A model generated the notes under the pieces. The model ran no database searches and had not been told where the DNA came from. It worked only from the letters and a program-made list of their open reading frames with translations. This document shows, piece after piece, positions 23,934 to 32,075 of a stretch of 64,000 nucleotides of DNA. How positions within the stretch are numbered: the stretch's first letter is position 1; every line of letters begins with the position of its first letter. Both the position numbers and the translations under genes were made by a program. This stretch comes from Thiosocius sp963719025 (GTDB lineage Bacteria > Pseudomonadota > Gammaproteobacteria > Chromatiales > Chromatiaceae). The stretch lies in contig CAVRBK010000005.1 of NCBI GenBank assembly GCA_963719025.1, positions 1 through 64,000 on the forward strand, written 5' to 3'.

Positions 23934-25612
23934 ATGAGCGGTGTCCCGAGCACGCCCACAAACTTTATCCGTCAGATCATCGATCAGGATCTGCAGAGTG
24001 GTAAACATGCGGAGATTCATACGCGTTTTCCGCCAGAGCCGAACGGCTATCTGCATATCGGTCATGCCAAGTCGATCGTCCTGAATTTCGGCATCGCCCA
24101 GGACTACCCGGGCACCTGCAATCTGCGCTTTGACGACACCAATCCGGCCAAGGAAGAGGAAGAGTTCGTCGACGCGATCAAGGCACGATGTGAACTGGCT
24201 CGGCTACGACTGGCAGGAGCTGCGTTTTGCCTCGGACTATTTCGAGCAGCTTTACGGCTTTGCCAGTCGAATTGATCGACTGCGGGCAAGGCCTTCGTCT
24301 GCGATCTGACGCCCGAAGAGGTGCGTGACGTATCGCGGTACGCTGACCGAGCCGGGCAGGGAGAGCCCCTACCGCGATCGCACGTGTCGAGGAAAACCTC
24401 GACCTGTTCCGGCGCATGCGGGCGGGTGAGTTTGCCGACGGCAGCCGGACCCTGCGGGCGCGTATCGACATGGCGTCACCGAACATCAATCTGCGCGATC
24501 CGGCGCTGTACCGTATTCGTCATGGCCTGATTCATCATCAGACCGGTGCGGAGTGGTGCATCTATCCGATGTACGACTACACGCACCCGATCTCGGATGC
24601 GATCGAAGGCATCACGCATTCGCTGTGCACGCTGGAATTCGAGGACCATCGTCCGCTGTACGACTGGGTGCTCGACAACATCAGCATCGACTGCCATCCG
24701 CGGCAGATCGAGTTCTCGCGCCTGAATCTCGAGTACACCGTGATGAGCAAGCGCAAGCTCACCCAGCTGGTGCAGGAGAATCGTGTGTCCGGTTGGGATG
24801 ATCCGCGCATGCCGACGATTGCCGGACTGCGTCGCCGTGGTTACACGCCGGAGTCGATTCGCAGTTTCTGCGACGCCGATCGGCGTGACCAAGTCCGAGG
24901 GCACGGTCGAGATGGGCATGCTGGAAAACAGCATTCGCAGTCATCTCGATGCCGTGGCGCCACGGCGCATGGCCGTGCTTGATCCGCTCAAGCTGGTGAT
25001 CACCAATCTGCCGGAAGATGCCGAAGAGGTGCTGCCGGCCGGCAACCATCCGAAAGACGAATCCATGGGCAGTCGCGAGCATTACGCTGACGCGCGAGGT
25101 CTATCATCGATCGGGCCGATTTCCGCGAGCGGCGAACAAGAAGTACAAGCGGCTGGTCCTCGACGGCGAGGTGCGCTTGCGCAATGCCTACGTGATTCGT
25201 TGCGACGAGGCGATCAAGGATGATGCCGGCGAGATTATTGAACTGCGCTGCACCTACGATCCCGAGACCCTGGGCAAGAACCCCGAGGGGCGCAAGGTGA
25301 GGGGTGTCATCCACTGGGTATCGGCCACGCTCGGGCAGCCGGCCGAGGTGCGGCTCTACGATCGCCTGTTCCGCTCGGCGGAACCCGGCAAGGCTGGTGA
25401 TTTTCTCGAGGACCTGAATCCGGAATCGCTGTCGCGTGCTCACGGGTGCGTGGTTGAGCCGAGCCTGGCGGACCGCTGACAGCGGTGCGCGTTTTCAGTT
25501 CGAGCGTGAGGGCTATTTCTGTCTCGATAGCGAGGACAGCACGACCGGCCAACTGGTGTTCAATCGTATCGTGTCGCTGCGCGACTCCTGGGGCAAAAGC
25601 GAAAGCGCCTGA
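23934..25612 (+). CDS. glnS: Glutaminyl-tRNA synthetase, broken by about ten single-base indels
   Basis: The frame starts MSGVPSTPTNFIRQIIDQDL, contains the HIGH-type PPEPNGYLHIGHAKS, LRFDDTNPAKEEEE, the KMSKS-type YTVMSKRKLTQLV, GWDDPRMPTIAGLRRRG, and ends FCLDSEDSTTG, NRIVSLRDSWGKSESA at 25612. To read it through, the frame must move near 24183, 24265, 24284, 24329, 24385, 24878, 25080, 25105, 25129 and 25475. Nine moves fit one extra base and one (25129) fits one missing G. Between breaks the protein is well conserved and corrected length is about 556 residues, as in E. coli. I read this as consensus error. If real, glutamine charging would need the GatCAB route. Confidence 0.9.
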
Positions 25613-25646
25613 GGCCGTCGAATCGGCAAAAAATTGGCCGAAATAC

Positions 25647-25675
25647 TAGACAAGGTCATAAGCCTGTCTTAACAT
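25647..25675 (+). promoter_or_regulatory. Promoter of the tRNA-Ala/tRNA-Glu pair
   Basis: TAGACA (25647-25652), a 17-bp spacer and TAACAT (25670-25675) lie 15 bases before the first tRNA. These are 5/6 and 4/6 matches to sigma-70 boxes. Confidence 0.6.
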
Positions 25676-25690
25676 ACGCGCCTCGTTTGA

Positions 25691-25766
25691 GGGGCCATAG
25701 CTCAGCTGGGAGAGCGCAACACTGGCAGTGTTGAGGTCGGCGGTTCGATCCCGCCTGGCTCCACCA
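25691..25766 (+). tRNA. tRNA-Ala (anticodon GGC)
   Basis: A 76-nt cloverleaf: acceptor GGGGCCA/TGGCTCC (one G-T pair), D-arm GCTCAGCTGGGAGAGC, anticodon stem CAACA/TGTTG around CTGGCAG, T-arm GGCGGTTCGATCCCGCC, encoded CCA. Anticodon GGC decodes GCC/GCU alanine codons. Confidence 0.95.
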
Positions 25767-25784
25767 TAAAATTTCGGTTTTTTA

Positions 25785-25860
25785 GTCCCGTTCGTCTAGA
25801 GGCCTAGGACATCGCCCTTTCACGGCGACGACAGGGGTTCGACTCCCCTACGGGACGCCA
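25785..25860 (+). tRNA. tRNA-Glu (anticodon TTC)
   Basis: A 76-nt cloverleaf: acceptor GTCCCGT/ACGGGAC, anticodon loop CTTTCAC within TCGCCCTTTCACGGCGA, T-arm AGGGGTTCGACTCCCCT, encoded CCA. It is 18 bp after tRNA-Ala and shares its promoter and terminator. The gene lies close to gltX and glnS. Confidence 0.95.
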
Positions 25861-25869
25861 TCCTAAAAA

Positions 25870-25897
25870 GGCTCAGGAGAAATCCTGGGCCTTTTTT
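25870..25897 (+). terminator. Intrinsic terminator of the tRNA operon
   Basis: GGCTCAGGA-GAAA-TCCTGGGCC (25870-25891) forms a 9-bp stem with a stable tetraloop and one G-T pair, followed by TTTTTT (25892-25897). A matching A-run precedes the stem. Confidence 0.95.
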
Positions 25898-26109
25898 CTT
25901 TGCCTACGAAACGAACTCTGGCTCCGGGTCATGATCACCCGGCCGGGGTGCTGGTCCATCATGAGTTGCTGCATCGGCAGTGAACTGCCCGTTTAGTCCA
26001 ATCCGCGCTGGGCCAGTGCCCCGTTCATCGCTGGTTCATCCTGAAACGCCTATAGTGGCCCTCAAGGTCGAACACAGCCCAACCCATGCCAGAGAGCAGG
26101 AGATTCCCA

Positions 26110-26688
26110 ATGAATACCAACTTCGTGCTGACCAGTGCTGCCTCATTGGCCCTGCTGATCGCCGCTACCACGGCGAGTGCCGCTCCCGGCCCGGATCGTG
26201 ACTGGCGTGGCGAACATGGCAAGGGACAGGTTTCGCAGGCCGCCCGCGAGAAAGAAGAGAAGTTCGATGCGAAGGCCGACAAGCGCCAGGACAAGCAGCA
26301 GGAACTTATCCGGGATGCTTGGCAATCAGGCAAATTGACCCGAGAGGAAGTGGCCGAGCTGGAGCGCCAACAGCGTCGTATCAACGCCATGCAGGACCGC
26401 TATGACAACGATGGCAAGTTGTCGAAAGCCGAGCGCGAACGCATCAAGAAGGAACTGGAACGTGCCCGGGAAATGATCCGCGAGGCCAAGCACAACGATG
26501 AAAAAATCGATCGCAACCGCTACCAGCCTTACCGTGGCGACCCACGCCAGGCTTACCCGCGTGGCTGGGACCAGCGAAACGGCTACCAGCCGAGGTACCA
26601 GTACCGCCGTGGGGAGCGCGTCGACCCGCGCTATGATCCGCGTTATGGAAGAGAACCATATCCCTGGCTCGCCCCCTGGCAGCGCTGA
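26110..26688 (+). CDS. Small exported, highly charged helical protein
   Basis: 192 residues from ATG 26110 (AGGAG site). Signal peptide: MNTNFVLTSAASLALLIAAT, cleavage after ASA. The mature protein is a run of Lys/Glu/Gln helices (AREKEEKFDAKADKRQDKQQ, KKELERAREMIREAKHNDEK). In the middle is an EF-hand-like loop, DRYDNDGKLSKAE, near residue 97. The tail is Arg/Tyr/Pro-rich and basic. A periplasmic calcium-binding or stress-type role is possible, but no family is recognised. Single gene, with no recognised site in the 207 bp that follow. Confidence 0.65.
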   Translation: MNTNFVLTSAASLALLIAATTASAAPGPDRDWRGEHGKGQVSQAAREKEEKFDAKADKRQDKQQELIRDAWQSGKLTREEVAELERQQRRINAMQDRYDNDGKLSKAERERIKKELERAREMIREAKHNDEKIDRNRYQPYRGDPRQAYPRGWDQRNGYQPRYQYRRGERVDPRYDPRYGREPYPWLAPWQR

Positions 26689-26895
26689 GCGAACTGCTCA
26701 GGTAAGAGTCCATGGTCGACACTCATCGGTCATTTGCTGATCGACCCGGCCGGGAAGACTACCAATGGGTAGCTGACCCAGGCGGCCAACTACGGGCATT
26801 GGTACTCGGTGCAAATAACGGGGTTTGTCCCCTAATATTGTTCAAATCATTCGTGTTTCTCACCGACTCCTTTATGGCCGGCAAGAGGTAGCGAT

Positions 26896-27633
26896 TTGGA
26901 TTGCCGTTTGATCGCTCACCGCGGTGAACCCGCGTGCTGGCCCGAGAACGCCTTATGTGGATTTCGCGCTGCACTACAGGCGGGTGCCTGTTATCTGGAA
27001 ACGGACGTGCAGGTCAGTCGCGACCACGTGCCGGTGTTGTCGCACGACGAGTCCCTGTTGAAGGTCACCGGGCATGATCGGCTGGTCGCCGAGACGGCGT
27101 CGGCCGACATCCTGGCCTTGCCAGCCGGTTACCCGGAGCGCTTCGGCGACCGCTTTGCCGACGAGCGCATCGCCACACTGCGCGAGTTCGCCGAACTTTT
27201 GCGCCATTGGCCGCAGGCTCGCGCCTTCGTCGAGATCAAGTCGGCCAGTGTTCAGGCGTTCGGCGTCGCGTGCGTGGTCGAACTGGTGCTGGATGCGCTG
27301 GGACCGGCGCTCTCGCAATCCATTCCGATTTCTTTCGACTATCCGGCGCTGCAGCACGTACGCGAGCTATCGGATCTGCCGATAGGCTTGGTGCTGTCTG
27401 CATGGAGCGATCAGGCGCATGGACTTGCCTCCGACCTGGCACCCGACTACCTGTTCGTGAATCGCGAGCTGTTGCCGGACACGCTCGAAACCGTGTGGCC
27501 AGAACCCTGGCGCTGGGCGGCGTATACCGCGAACCTTGCCGGTGACGCCGAACAACTCTTCGAACGGGGTTTCGACTTGGTCGAGACAGACAATATCCGC
27601 GAGATGATGGAGCGACGCACGGGCCACGGCTGA
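26896..27633 (+). CDS. Cytosolic glycerophosphodiester phosphodiesterase
   Basis: 245 residues from a TTG start with AGAGG upstream. GDPD catalytic residues are in place: AHRGEPACWPENAL (HR and E), CYLETDVQVSRDHVPVLSHDE (E, D and catalytic His), and FVEIKSAS near residue 113. There is no signal peptide, so it resembles UgpQ, which hydrolyses glycerophosphodiesters to glycerol-3-phosphate and alcohol inside the cell. The C-terminal part keeps the TIM-barrel ending FDLVETDNI. No ugp transporter is nearby. Confidence 0.85.
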   Translation: MDCRLIAHRGEPACWPENALCGFRAALQAGACYLETDVQVSRDHVPVLSHDESLLKVTGHDRLVAETASADILALPAGYPERFGDRFADERIATLREFAELLRHWPQARAFVEIKSASVQAFGVACVVELVLDALGPALSQSIPISFDYPALQHVRELSDLPIGLVLSAWSDQAHGLASDLAPDYLFVNRELLPDTLETVWPEPWRWAAYTANLAGDAEQLFERGFDLVETDNIREMMERRTGHG

Positions 27634-27787
27634 GGGCAGCGAGGAGGCGGTTGTCAGGCAAGACCGCCCGTGGCCGGAATAGCCCTTGCAGATTCCGAAC
27701 CGATCACTCGGCAAAACGATCTTCTCAATGGGGCCCGATAAGGGTAGCGCCAGGCCATGTCTCCTCAAGGCCTGTAAGATAAAGTCA

Positions 27788-28447
27788 TCAGGCAAATGAG
27801 CCCATGTCACCCGGATAGCTCACTTCCTCCAGCTTTCCAGTGTCTACGTCGTAGATGAAACCACGCACACTGACGGCGTCCGGGCCGCTGGTGGGGATCC
27901 AGGGATGATTCAGTATGCTGTCTATGGAACGGCGCACATCCCAACTCAGCCGCTCCATATTTTTATCGTCCCGTGGTGAGTCCAGCGCCTCCAGCGGGCC
28001 GCGGAAGGCATGGAATGCAGAGGGGGTGGCAGAAGAGGTCTTGCAGGCCACAAATTTACGATTGGTGGCTTTGCCCAGGAGTTCCTCGGCAGCTGCATCG
28101 CCTTCCAGACCTGCCTTGAGCAGGTCGTCGGTGAAAGCCAGCATGCCGCAGCGTGTGTGATGGATCAGGACGATCTCGTTGGTGTCGAGCAGGTGATGAG
28201 AAATGATCAGGCAACGGATGGCATCATCCGTGACCACGCCGCCGGCATTTCGGATGATATGTGCCTCACCAGTTTGCAGCCCGAGCAGGTCTTCTACATC
28301 AATTCGCGCATCCATACAGGCCACAACGGCCACACGCTTCGAGGGCTGGATCGCCTGCTGACCCGGGTGGGTTGGCTTATGTATGGCTTCGCCATCTGCA
28401 TACAACTTGTTGTTTTCAAGAAACTTGTCCGTCGTTGAGTTGCCCAT
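27788..28447 (-). CDS. Beta-class carbonic anhydrase with an inserted segment
   Basis: 219 residues, RBS AGGAG. Zinc ligands and dyad are clear: C44-x-D46-x-R48 (ACMDARID) and H97-x2-C100 (HHTRCGM). RNAGGVVTDDAIRCLIIS lies between them. The end PDAVSVRGFIYDVDTGKLEEV is typical. Short prokaryotic homologues of the Rv1284 type have about 163 residues; here some 35-45 extra residues after the second zinc motif (around FVACKTSSATPSAFHAFRG) enlarge the protein. The enzyme interconverts CO2 and bicarbonate, useful to an autotroph. The Cys in the insertion is unusual. It is convergent with the GDPD gene. Confidence 0.85.
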   Translation of the reverse strand: MGNSTTDKFLENNKLYADGEAIHKPTHPGQQAIQPSKRVAVVACMDARIDVEDLLGLQTGEAHIIRNAGGVVTDDAIRCLIISHHLLDTNEIVLIHHTRCGMLAFTDDLLKAGLEGDAAAEELLGKATNRKFVACKTSSATPSAFHAFRGPLEALDSPRDDKNMERLSWDVRRSIDSILNHPWIPTSGPDAVSVRGFIYDVDTGKLEEVSYPGDMGSFA

Positions 28448-28963
28448 GTTCTCCTCTCCCTCGATAAATTCGTTTTATTCTTACGGCTTCGCACCTGAGC
28501 CTAGTTCTCAATTCACGGGTGTTCAAGGGAGCAGCTCTTCAAGCAACACGCCGGTCACAGTGGTGTCATCTCGCCTCCAGCCAGATTGTCTTCCCGTGGA
28601 GTCCTGCGCGTTAACAGCCACTATCGAGGTCCGGAATAGCTGAAAATGGCGGGTACTTTTGAAAAATTCGGGTCCTTCTGAACCCACGCGGAAACAGCTC
28701 GATCATTCGCGTGCGAGAGTGCTCACAGACAGAACCTGATGCGACGCTTTCCATTCAAAGGCACTGTCGTGAAGGTTCGTTTTTGTACAAGCGAGTCGCT
28801 TGGAGGTTTTCAACAGTATCGATCGATAACAGTCGTTACGTTTCCCCCCGCAGCTCAGTGCCACTATCGGGATGCGACTCTGGCTACTTTGACAGGTCTG
28901 CGTGCCCGGTTTGAGATGGGCTGCCAGAGTGAGATAGGCTGAATCGATCCACGGCCCTTGCCA
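28448..28963. other. Gene-poor 0.5-kb gap before the TIR gene
   Basis: Contains the leftward start region of the carbonic anhydrase gene (28448-28460) and short open frames (28711-28942) without ribosome sites or recognisable protein. No repeat, tRNA or terminator seen. Confidence 0.4.
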
Positions 28964-31279
28964 ATGAGCCCTGCCGCCGAGTTTTCGCAGGAGATTAACT
29001 TGCCCGAGGCGACCAATAAATTCCGCGCATTCATCAGTTACAGCCACAGTGACGGGGCTGCGGCGACCAGCCTCTATCGTCGACTTGAGCAGTACCGCAT
29101 TCCGAAGAAGCTGAGGCGAGGCAATGTCGCTCGACTCGGTCGCTTCTTCCTGGATAAGGAAGAGTTGGGTGCCGCGGCAGCACTGGGCGCCGAGCTTGAA
29201 GAGAAACTCAACGAGGCCGACCGACTCATCGTGTGCTGCAGTCCGGCGGCCGCCAAGTCGAAATGGGTCAACCAGGAGATTGATTTTTTCATTCGAGTCC
29301 GGGGTCGGGGTGCAGTTCTCGCCGTGATCCTGGCCGGCGAACCGCACGAGGCATTCCCGGAAATTTTGCGCGAGGATGAACCCCTGGCCGCGGATTTTCG
29401 GTCCCACAGGGACGGTAAGGAGATCGGCTTTCTAAAGCTGGTCGCCGGTTTGATGGGGGTGGACCTCGGGGAACTGCGCGATCTGCAGGCAAAGATGGAG
29501 CGCGCGCAAGCCCGCCTGCGGATGCTGCTGGTCGTTCTGTTCGGCTTTCTTGCCGTGGCGGCCATCGTCGCCGCATCATTCGCCTACCGTGAAAACCTGC
29601 GTGCCCAGGCGATGACGGTCGAGGCGATAGGGATCGGCGCCGGGATTGTCTCCATGTCGGAAGAGATGTCCCTGCGATTTGGTGTTCCCTCGTCGGCAGT
29701 CGAAGAAATGCTGAAATTTGCCGAGGAGCGGTTCGAGCGGCTGTTTGCCAGAGGCGTTGTCGGCACCGAACTCTCGCGCCAGCAGATGGCGCTGTTAGTG
29801 GATTTTTCTCGACATTTTGGGCGCACGGGCGACGTTACCCGGCAACGGGAGAACGCGGCTCGCGCATTGGTGCTGCTCCAAGACCTGCCGCCGCAGGAAC
29901 AACGCACGATCGACTTTGTGGAGGTTCACGCGGCACTTGGTGACGCGGAGTGGGCACTTGGCAACGAGTCGGCGGCGATCCAGCAGCAATTGCGCGCAAT
30001 CGATGCGGCACGACAGATGCTGCGAGACATTCCCGATGGCCAGCTGGCGCGCAATCGACTGGCCGGCGCCCTGGATCGTCTCGGTGGGATTCAGATGGCC
30101 ACCGGCCATCCCGACCGGTCGCTGCCCATTTTCACCGAGGCGGTTACGCTTCTGATTTATGTCCTCGAGCAGCAGCCAACGGACGATTTGGCCAACGCGA
30201 ATCTCGTTACGGGCATCGATTCGCTTGGCAGCGCCGAAGCCATGATGGGCCGCATAGAGCGAGCGATAGCGACATTCGACGATGCAATAGCGCGTGCAAG
30301 GGCGTGGCTTGAGGTGCGACCGGACAGCCTTGCCACGCGTGCGGCCCTCGGATCGGTACTGATGAAGCGTGGCCAGACTCTGAGCAATCTTGGACGCATA
30401 GATGAAGCGCGTGATGCGCTCAACGCGAGCGTGGCAAACGCCCGTGAACTGCTGGAGGCGGATCCGCGCGATGCGGTGGCGAAGCGTGACGTTGCGTTGA
30501 GGCTTGGGTTGCTCGCCGGGATCGAGGTCAACAGCGGCGCGCTCGATGCCGCAGCCCCCTATGCTGCCGATTCGATCGTTTTGTGGCGAGAGCTCGTCGC
30601 GGGCGACCCGCAAAATGTCCAGTTGCGGGATAGCTTTATCAAGTCACTCGCCCTTGCGGCTGCGATCGCCTCGGATCGCAAGGATTTCGCGCTGGCCCAG
30701 CAGCTGCTTGCCGAGAAGGCGGAGAATTACCGTGCGCTCAGGGTTGACGATGCGGGCAGCAGCCGGGCGTCGCTTGCGGAATATGCCGAGACTCTGGAGC
30801 GGCTTGGCGATTCCAGTGCGGGCCTGCGCAATGTCGAGGCGACGCTGGCAGCCTACACCGAGGCCGCAACGATGCGACGCAGGCTCGCGGTATCCCAACC
30901 CGACGACACGCGTGCCAAATCGGACCTGGCGAAGATATTGCACGCACTGGGGCTCGCACGGAAGTTCTCCGAGGATGCCGCGGGGGCGGCAGAGGCGCTC
31001 ATGGAGGCGGCCACACTCCGGCATGCACTAAGCGCTGGCCCTGGCCCTGGCGGGGATGCTGCGTTGGCGTTTGCTGCCGCGGACAGCTTCCAGCAACTGG
31101 CGCTGGTGCAAGCGAAGATCGATGGCCAGGCCGCCAAAGTCAGCCTGGAATCGGCGCGTGATATTTTGCTTCCGCTCGTTCAATCCCACCCGGACGAGCC
31201 GGCCTATGCAGACTCTCTGAGCAGGACCGAAGGGGTTCTCGCACTCTTCCCGAAGGATTCAGCGCCAATGCAGGAATAG
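28964..31279 (+). CDS. TIR-domain, single-pass, helical-repeat protein
   Basis: About 771 residues from ATG 28964 (a TTG six bases earlier is possible). An N-terminal TIR domain (about 20-160) has KFRAFISYSHSDGA, FLDKEELGAAAALG and LIVCCSPAAAKSKWVNQEID; E105 in the WVNQE motif is the position of the catalytic glutamate in TIR NADases. A membrane helix follows (MLLVVLFGFLAVAAIVAASF, about 187-207). The remaining ~560 residues are TPR-like helical repeats of about 40 residues rich in Ala/Arg (DEARDALNASVANARELL, RADAGSS-type turns). This layout fits a membrane-anchored sensor with a cytosolic TIR. A role in defence or signalling is inferred; no defence partner is adjacent. Confidence 0.8.
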   Translation: MSPAAEFSQEINLPEATNKFRAFISYSHSDGAAATSLYRRLEQYRIPKKLRRGNVARLGRFFLDKEELGAAAALGAELEEKLNEADRLIVCCSPAAAKSKWVNQEIDFFIRVRGRGAVLAVILAGEPHEAFPEILREDEPLAADFRSHRDGKEIGFLKLVAGLMGVDLGELRDLQAKMERAQARLRMLLVVLFGFLAVAAIVAASFAYRENLRAQAMTVEAIGIGAGIVSMSEEMSLRFGVPSSAVEEMLKFAEERFERLFARGVVGTELSRQQMALLVDFSRHFGRTGDVTRQRENAARALVLLQDLPPQEQRTIDFVEVHAALGDAEWALGNESAAIQQQLRAIDAARQMLRDIPDGQLARNRLAGALDRLGGIQMATGHPDRSLPIFTEAVTLLIYVLEQQPTDDLANANLVTGIDSLGSAEAMMGRIERAIATFDDAIARARAWLEVRPDSLATRAALGSVLMKRGQTLSNLGRIDEARDALNASVANARELLEADPRDAVAKRDVALRLGLLAGIEVNSGALDAAAPYAADSIVLWRELVAGDPQNVQLRDSFIKSLALAAAIASDRKDFALAQQLLAEKAENYRALRVDDAGSSRASLAEYAETLERLGDSSAGLRNVEATLAAYTEAATMRRRLAVSQPDDTRAKSDLAKILHALGLARKFSEDAAGAAEALMEAATLRHALSAGPGPGGDAALAFAAADSFQQLALVQAKIDGQAAKVSLESARDILLPLVQSHPDEPAYADSLSRTEGVLALFPKDSAPMQE

Positions 31280-31408
31280 ACCCGATGAAGGTGCCGGCAA
31301 TCGTTTTGACGATCTCGGGTAAACGCGACAAGGCAGGGGGGGAGTGCACAGGCGGAGGGGCCAAAGGTCTTCGTGCATCCGTGCCGAGCGATGGATTGGG
31401 GGGCGGGG

Positions 31409-31951
31409 CTATCCATCTGAGGCACTTTCTGAAAGAAGTCGACGAAGCTGATCGAGGACGGGCCTACTGTCCCAGTCGAGAGGACCGAGGGCACGGTATC
31501 GAACGAGGCCGTTGACGTCGATAACGAAAGTCGTTGGCAGCACCTGGGCGTCCCAGGCGCGGAATGTCGCGCTGTCTGTATCGTGCAGGAGTGTTGATCG
31601 GAGTCCCAAGCGCTTTCCCATGGTGGCGGCGCGCCTGGGCTGCTCGCCGACGTTGATGGCCAATAGCGCGAATGCGCCACTGTCCTGCGTTGCTGTGAGC
31701 CGCTGCAAGCTTGGTATCTCTCGCACGCAGGGCGCGCACCAGCTTGCCCAAAAGTGGACGAGTACGGTCTTGCCTCGATAGTCGCTAAGGGTATGGCGTT
31801 TGCCTACCTGATCGCGTAGCGCCAGTGTCCGGGGGGTGGACTCGATGAATGCTGTCAGTTCGTCAGATGTGCTTGCCTGGGCAGGTAGCAGCAACAGCGA
31901 TACAACAAGCGCAACCTTGTGTGCTGCCTGGTGGTTCCGGTTCTGCTTCAC
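31409..31951 (-). CDS. TlpA/ResA-type exported thioredoxin
   Basis: 180 residues with a leader (HKVALVVSLLLLPAQAS). The thioredoxin fold has active site WASWCAPC near residue 70, TLSDYRGKTVLVHFW before it, LLAINVGEQ, and the cis-Pro motif VLPTTFVID near 145. Such proteins reduce disulfides in the periplasm, notably apocytochrome c cysteines before haem attachment. That fits the neighbouring multihaem cytochrome, although a terminator lies between the two genes. Ends about 130 bp from the convergent TIR gene. Confidence 0.85.
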   Translation of the reverse strand: MKQNRNHQAAHKVALVVSLLLLPAQASTSDELTAFIESTPRTLALRDQVGKRHTLSDYRGKTVLVHFWASWCAPCVREIPSLQRLTATQDSGAFALLAINVGEQPRRAATMGKRLGLRSTLLHDTDSATFRAWDAQVLPTTFVIDVNGLVRYRALGPLDWDSRPVLDQLRRLLSESASDG

Positions 31952-32017
31952 AATATCGGATTGCTTTTGCGTCGCGGGTGTCCTCGCTTACTCACTTCTC
32001 ATTGCGGCGTTCGTAGC

Positions 32018-32049
32018 AAAAAAATGAGGGACGACATCCATGTCGTCCC
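32018..32049 (-). terminator. Intrinsic terminator after the multihaem cytochrome
   Basis: Minus strand: GGGACGACAT-GG-ATGTCGTCCC (32028-32049), a perfect 10-bp arm pair, then TCA and seven T (32018-32024). It lies 27 bp beyond the cytochrome stop. Confidence 0.9.
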
Positions 32050-32075
32050 AAGAGCCATTGATGTGAATCTCGCAA

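Noticed and set aside
23934..25612. glnS as a genuine pseudogene
   Set aside because: Residues between indels are conserved and indels are almost all single extra bases, which fits sequencing error better.
28703..28942. Short open frames before the TIR gene
   Set aside because: Compositionally random, no start signal and no domain; left as gap.
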